From: Erythroxylum novogranatense
Lineage: Eukaryota > Streptophyta > Magnoliopsida > Malpighiales > Erythroxylaceae
Length of the DNA: 64,000 bases
Reading direction: 5' to 3'
NCBI GenBank assembly: GCA_029891385.1
Contig: CM057235.1
Coordinates: 17,235,620-17,299,619 of the forward strand
Position numbers and translations under genes: made by a program. Of this stretch, positions 60,890 through 64,000 are shown piece by piece; position 1 is the stretch's first letter, and each line of letters begins with the position of its first letter. The notes beneath the pieces were generated by a model. The model saw nothing but the letters and a program-made list of their open reading frames with translations. It was not told where the DNA came from and ran no database searches.

Positions 60890-61045
60890 AATACGTGGAC
60901 CTGGCCTTTCTAGTAAGACGACATCAAAAACTTCTTTTTTTGGCGACATCTGAATACAACGTCGCAGAAGCTACGAATCTTTCATGACGTTTTACCAGAC
61001 GTCGCGAAATCTTCACACCATTCACGACGTCTACTTTAAAAACAA
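60890..61045. repeat. CACTA subterminal repeats, right side
   Basis: GACGACATC, GCGACATC, ACGTCGCAGAAG, CAGACGTCGCGAAATC and CACGACGTCTAC match the GACGTC units at the left end. Confidence 0.85.
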
Positions 61046-61072
61046 CGCAAAAAGTATAGTTTTGTTGTAGTG
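61046..61072. repeat. Right terminal inverted repeat of CACTA
   Basis: Reads CGCAAAAAGTATAG followed by TTTTGTTGTAGTG, the complement of CACTACAACAAAA at 36346. Confidence 0.9.
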
Positions 61073-61536
61073 ATACTATATCCAAATACTACTAAGTGAG
61101 CTATTTTATATATGATAGGTCATAAGTAACATCAAAACTTAGTAATTCTCATGTAAAATGCTTTAATAATCTCAAATCTAAGAATCAAATATATAATTAT
61201 CACAATATTGATATTTATAGAAAACAAGTAATATTTCGTTTAGAATCTTCATAATCGGACCGCCGAAGAAGTTAATAAGAACTCACAAATTTTTAAATTT
61301 CTCCATACTTTATTTTATAAGATCAGTTATTTACTTTGAAAGAAAGAAACATAAGATATGCTAGTTTTATCATTCCATTAATTTCACATCTTAATGAAAC
61401 TATAGTTAGTAAAAACTTAGGAATAATACCTACATGCAACTTGAATTTCATAATTATGATCTCAATGTAATTATAATTATACATTAATTATCTTAAAATT
61501 GCAACCAACTAATAAACTATAAAGACATAAACTAAC
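61073..61536 (-). mobile_element. Copia LTR, right portion, split by the CACTA transposon
   Basis: Continues the LTR left at 36345. It shows the same TTTCATAATTATGATCTCAA and AATTATAATTATACA blocks as the LTR at 32257-33892 and ends GACATAAACTAACA (minus strand TGTTAGTTTATGTC). A degenerate polypurine segment follows (minus strand TTTAGGGCAAATAAAAG), identifying this as the 3' LTR of the element whose RNase H relic lies at 61.66 kb. Confidence 0.65.
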
Positions 61537-61659
61537 AAACTTTTATTTGCCCTAAAGTCAGTTGCTTATGTATTGAATATTTTATATAACATATGTTTAT
61601 ATGTTTGTTTTGAGAAAACAACTTCATGAGAGAATATACAAGATCCTTTTCAATAGGCA

Positions 61660-62280
61660 TTCACTATATCTTTTCGCTCCATCTCTTTAATTAAGTAAAA
61701 CCTCCTGAGTATATGTGTAGAGTATTGACGAGACCTCAGTTCCTTTTGTCTATACAGTAGTGTTGTTGTTGTGATAGTTAATTTTGTTAATGATAGGAAC
61801 CAATCCTAGTTTAGTAATGAATTTCTTAATCCAAGTAACTTCCTTTGTCACCTCAAACATTAAAATATACTCTACTTCCGTTTTAAAATCAATAATGATT
61901 GGTTGTTTAGATTTCTTCTAACTTATTGCACCACCATTGGCATACGTAGATTGTGATATGCTATCATTATGATCAACCTGGAAACTAATATCTGAATAAT
62001 CTTAAACTCTTAATTCAACTCTTCCATTGATCAAGAAAGCATCTTTAGTTCTACTCAAGTACTTTAATATATTTTTCAAAATTTTTCAACCACCTTTAAG
62101 ATTAGTTTAAAATATGCTTGTTATGCTCCAAGTATAAGAAACATTTGATCTTCTACCTAGCATCATATACATGATTGATATAATAACGAATCCATATAGA
62201 ATATAAACTATTTTATTACTCTCTTCCAATATTGTTGGACACATACTTTTTGAAAGAAAAATCCCATGTGATTTAGGTAG
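61660..62280 (-). pseudogene. Copia RT-RNase H remnant
   Basis: On the minus strand, pieces read SKSMCPTILEESNK, MYMMLGRRSNVSYTWSITS, KILKNILKYLSRTKDAFLIN and then GGAIS with KKSKQPIIIDFKTEVEY. Next come EVTKEVTWIKKFITKLGLVP and NNNTT. This is the RT thumb and RNase H of a copia element with many stops. It is the only coding relic of the element whose 3' LTR was split by CACTA; upstream domains are lost at the junction with the next LTR-like segment. Confidence 0.8.
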
Positions 62281-62324
62281 GAATTACCTATTGGAATTCC
62301 CTATGATAAACCTCTTTAGCATTT

Positions 62325-63626
62325 TGTATAATAGTCCACTCCCATCTGACACATGCACTTGCGCCCTACGATCACACGTGCACATGCCTGACAGAAGTGG
62401 CGTGTTAACTATCTCACCTTTACTTTACTCCATGGCATCATAAGTGAAATGAAAAATAACACATTATCTAAAGTCCAAAAATGTCCTCATTTCATTTCAT
62501 AAACCATAATTTACAATGTAGCATTAGATACATCATTCATATGTATACATTGTCAACCTATCAAAGCTCACAGTTCAATTTACAAAGTATGCTACATAAA
62601 TGAGGAAATAAACCAAAAATGAAAAACTAATTTTTAGTCCCCAGCTGACCAACCTTTGAGACATAACTTGTACCAAAATGCAGTCTTAACAATTAAGTTG
62701 TCATTCTCTCTCAAACCTGAAATTGTCAATGTTGCAATTTTGGTAAGTTTTGCGAACTTAGTAGAGTAACCATCCTTGATGGTTTACTCTTATCATACAG
62801 CACAACATTTCATGTTATCATATAATTCACATCAACTTGATTACCATCTAGTCATATCACGAAACATTTTATTCACAATTGTCATATTTCAATATCATAG
62901 TCTAAACAATCCATCATTTCATTACAATTTTGCAGAACACAATCATCAATAATTTATCACATATTCATTCAAAAAAAGTGTTCACAATAGTGCAACAATC
63001 AATTTATTCATTTCATATATGAAAGCAATGTTTATGAGACACATTCATTTGTTACTTTATTGTGATGGTTTGCCTTTTTTACTGTCCCATATCTGTTGTA
63101 GATATCGGGCTCTTTCATACTGTCTCTTACCCATTGGGGATACAGGGCTCATTATATACGATGAGCCTTAAGCTCTTTCCACAGATGTTTGAGCTTTAAG
63201 TTCTTTTTAACTGGCGACATCAGACACAATTGCCTTTACATTTCATGTATTGGAAATGAAATACATTCACAAATTGAATCATCATATTCACTCAATCACA
63301 TTCACATTCTTTCTCATTCACATTTTTCATCAGATTTTTAGTCCACCATTCAACATTTACGTTGAGAATCAAATAGTCAATCTCATCACATACAAGTAGT
63401 ACTTCAAATGATGTTTACATGCATCAAATGCCTCGGACAATTATTGTTCGAAATTCAGAACACAATCAACACATATCAAATTCAATTAGTCAATCTCATT
63501 CATATATAAGTAGCACTTCCAATGATGTTTGCATGCATCAAACGTCTCATACAATTATTGTCCAAAATTCATAACACAATTAACACATATCAAATTAAAG
63601 AAGCAGAACAAATTTAGGTGAGACTA
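62325..63626 (+). mobile_element. Diverged Tekay/Del-like LTR segment
   Basis: Shares ordered blocks with the solo LTR at 8746: TTTTGGTAAGTTTTGCGAAC, then ACCATCCTTGATGG, and a TTATTGTGATGGTTTGCC block. GTCCCATATCTG...GGGCTC repeats and CAATTATTGT..GAAATTCA text follow. The start near TGTATAATAGTCCACTCCC is approximate, and the 3' part is missing. No coding. Confidence 0.6.
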
Positions 63627-63707
63627 TGTAATAGCCCAAATTACCTGCTCACAGATATTGTCGCTTTAGGCCCTGGCCTAGCCAAGCCCTCACAGTTTTG
63701 CTCTTCC
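63627..63707 (-). repeat. Inverted TRIM LTR half
   Basis: TGTAATAGCCCAAATTACCT followed by GATATTGTCGCTTTAGGCC and the AGCCAAGCCCTCACAGTTTT segment. It is the reverse complement of the 3' half of a TRIM LTR, facing the direct half at 63711-63789. The AGCCAAGCCCTCACAGTTTT part is also the complement of 63970-63998. Confidence 0.85.
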
Positions 63708-63791
63708 CCCTCTTGGGGAAAATGCGGGCTTAGATGGGCCAAGGTCTAAAGCAGACAATTTATATAAGCGGGTGATCTAGGCTATCACAAA

Positions 63792-63803
63792 TGGTATCAG
63801 AGC
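63792..63803 (+). other. Primer-binding site of the TRIM
   Basis: TGGTATCAGAGC two bases after the LTR end TATCACA; tRNA-iMet type. Confidence 0.92.
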
Positions 63804-63871
63804 TGGTACCTGAATTGTTGTGCCAGCTAGGTTGGACCCCAAAGATGGTTAGGCCTTAAGGGGGTGGAAAG

Positions 63872-64000
63872 TGTGAGATCCCACATCAGTTAGAGAGGGG
63901 AACGAAGTATGTCTTATAAGGGTACGGATACCTCTCCCTTACATATGCGTCTTCCTTAAGAGGGGAAAGAACAAAACTGTGAGGGCTTGGCTGGGCCAAG
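63872..64000 (+). repeat. Second TRIM LTR (truncated by the window edge)
   Basis: TGTGAGATCCCACATCAGTT, then GAGAGGGGAACGAAGTATG, CTTATAAGGGTACGGATACC and CTCTCCCTTACATATGCGTC. It runs off the window at GGGCCAAG. Confidence 0.9.

Larger units (their letters stand above)
36346..61072 (-). mobile_element. CACTA (En/Spm) DNA transposon, 24.7 kb including nested insertions
   Basis: The left end begins CACTACAACAAAAAC and the right end, reversed, begins CACTACAACAAAACTATACT, with ATA TSDs. GACGTC-rich subterminal repeats lie inside both ends. On the minus strand it carries TNP2 transposase (47060-42310) and a TNPA-like gene (38992-37177), the usual order. Insertions inside are a 1.15-kb solo LTR, a 9.5-kb copia element and an L1-like LINE relic; the first two account for about 10.6 kb. 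Plus-strand fragments of a phytocystatin and an HSP90 gene lie between the two transposon genes. The termini look intact, but TNP2 is broken, so movement would need another element's transposase. Confidence 0.93.
63627..64000 (+). mobile_element. TRIM (miniature LTR retrotransposon), cut by the window end
   Basis: An LTR end (GGTGATCTAGGCTATCACA, 63771-63789) is followed by a primer site TGGTATCAGAGC (63792-63803). Then come an internal domain of only about 80 bp, a purine tract (AAGGGGGTGGAAAG, 63858-63871) and the second LTR starting TGTGAGATCCCACATCAGTT at 63872. The layout and LTR wording match a widespread dicot TRIM family. Before the first LTR end lies its inverted copy (63627-63707), so the 5' side is rearranged. 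It has no coding capacity. Confidence 0.85.

Noticed and set aside
60685..60987. 100-codon plus-strand frame near the CACTA right end
   Set aside because: Overlaps subterminal repeats, opposite strand to the element genes, and resembles no family I know.

Overview
The window is nuclear DNA of a flowering plant, most likely a eudicot. It carries plant-type Ty1/copia, Ty3/gypsy, CACTA, LINE and TRIM elements and fragments of plant-specific DUF26 (cysteine-rich repeat secretory) genes. It is AT-rich and I see no intact host gene. Nearly all of it is transposable elements nested inside one another, many still bounded by matching target-site duplications (TSDs), so the insertion order can be read.

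Left third (1-17.6 kb): a decayed RTE-type LINE (minus strand, ~0.5-3.56 kb), a GAT/AAT microsatellite, then an old Athila-like Ty3/gypsy element (minus strand, ~5.06-16.76 kb). That element is cut by three LTRs: a 1.77-kb LTR (6147-7913) flanked by a 130-bp host duplication instead of a short TSD, a 4.56-kb solo LTR (8746-13308, TSD GTATA) and a 2.1-kb copia solo LTR (14108-16204, TSD ACCTC).

Middle (17.6-36.3 kb): a full-length but stop-ridden Ty3/gypsy chromovirus (17614-28612, minus strand, 3-kb LTRs, TSD CTATA, chromodomain). It is followed by low-complexity DNA, then a copia 5' LTR with primer-binding site (32257-33892). Next come two broken, same-strand DUF26 genes: a C-terminal fragment (33893-34113) and an N-terminal fragment with signal peptide (35096-35560). 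The second is interrupted by another copia LTR.

Right half (36.3-61.1 kb): one CACTA (En/Spm) transposon with intact CACTA termini, ATA TSD and GACGTC-rich subterminal repeats spans 36346-61072. On the minus strand it carries a TNP2 transposase pseudogene (42.3-47.1 kb) and a multi-exon TNPA-like gene (37.2-39.0 kb) in fairly good condition. On the plus strand lie short pieces of host genes that look captured: a phytocystatin C-terminal exon (40.72-40.86 kb) and an HSP90 segment (42.12-42.19 kb). Three elements sit inside it: a 1.15-kb solo LTR (TSD ATTGG), a full-length decayed copia element (47749-57246, TSD GAAAC) of the same family as the solo LTR at 14.1 kb, and an L1-type LINE relic. 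The CACTA landed in a copia LTR whose other half and RT-RNase H remnant reappear at 61.07-62.28 kb.

The last 1.7 kb holds a diverged gypsy-LTR-like segment and a TRIM whose 5' LTR end is arranged as an inverted repeat. I see no bacterial genes, CRISPR array, rRNA or tRNA gene. No element encodes an evidently complete set of proteins. The most useful leads are the gene fragments captured by the CACTA element, the long-duplication LTR, and the shattered DUF26 cluster.
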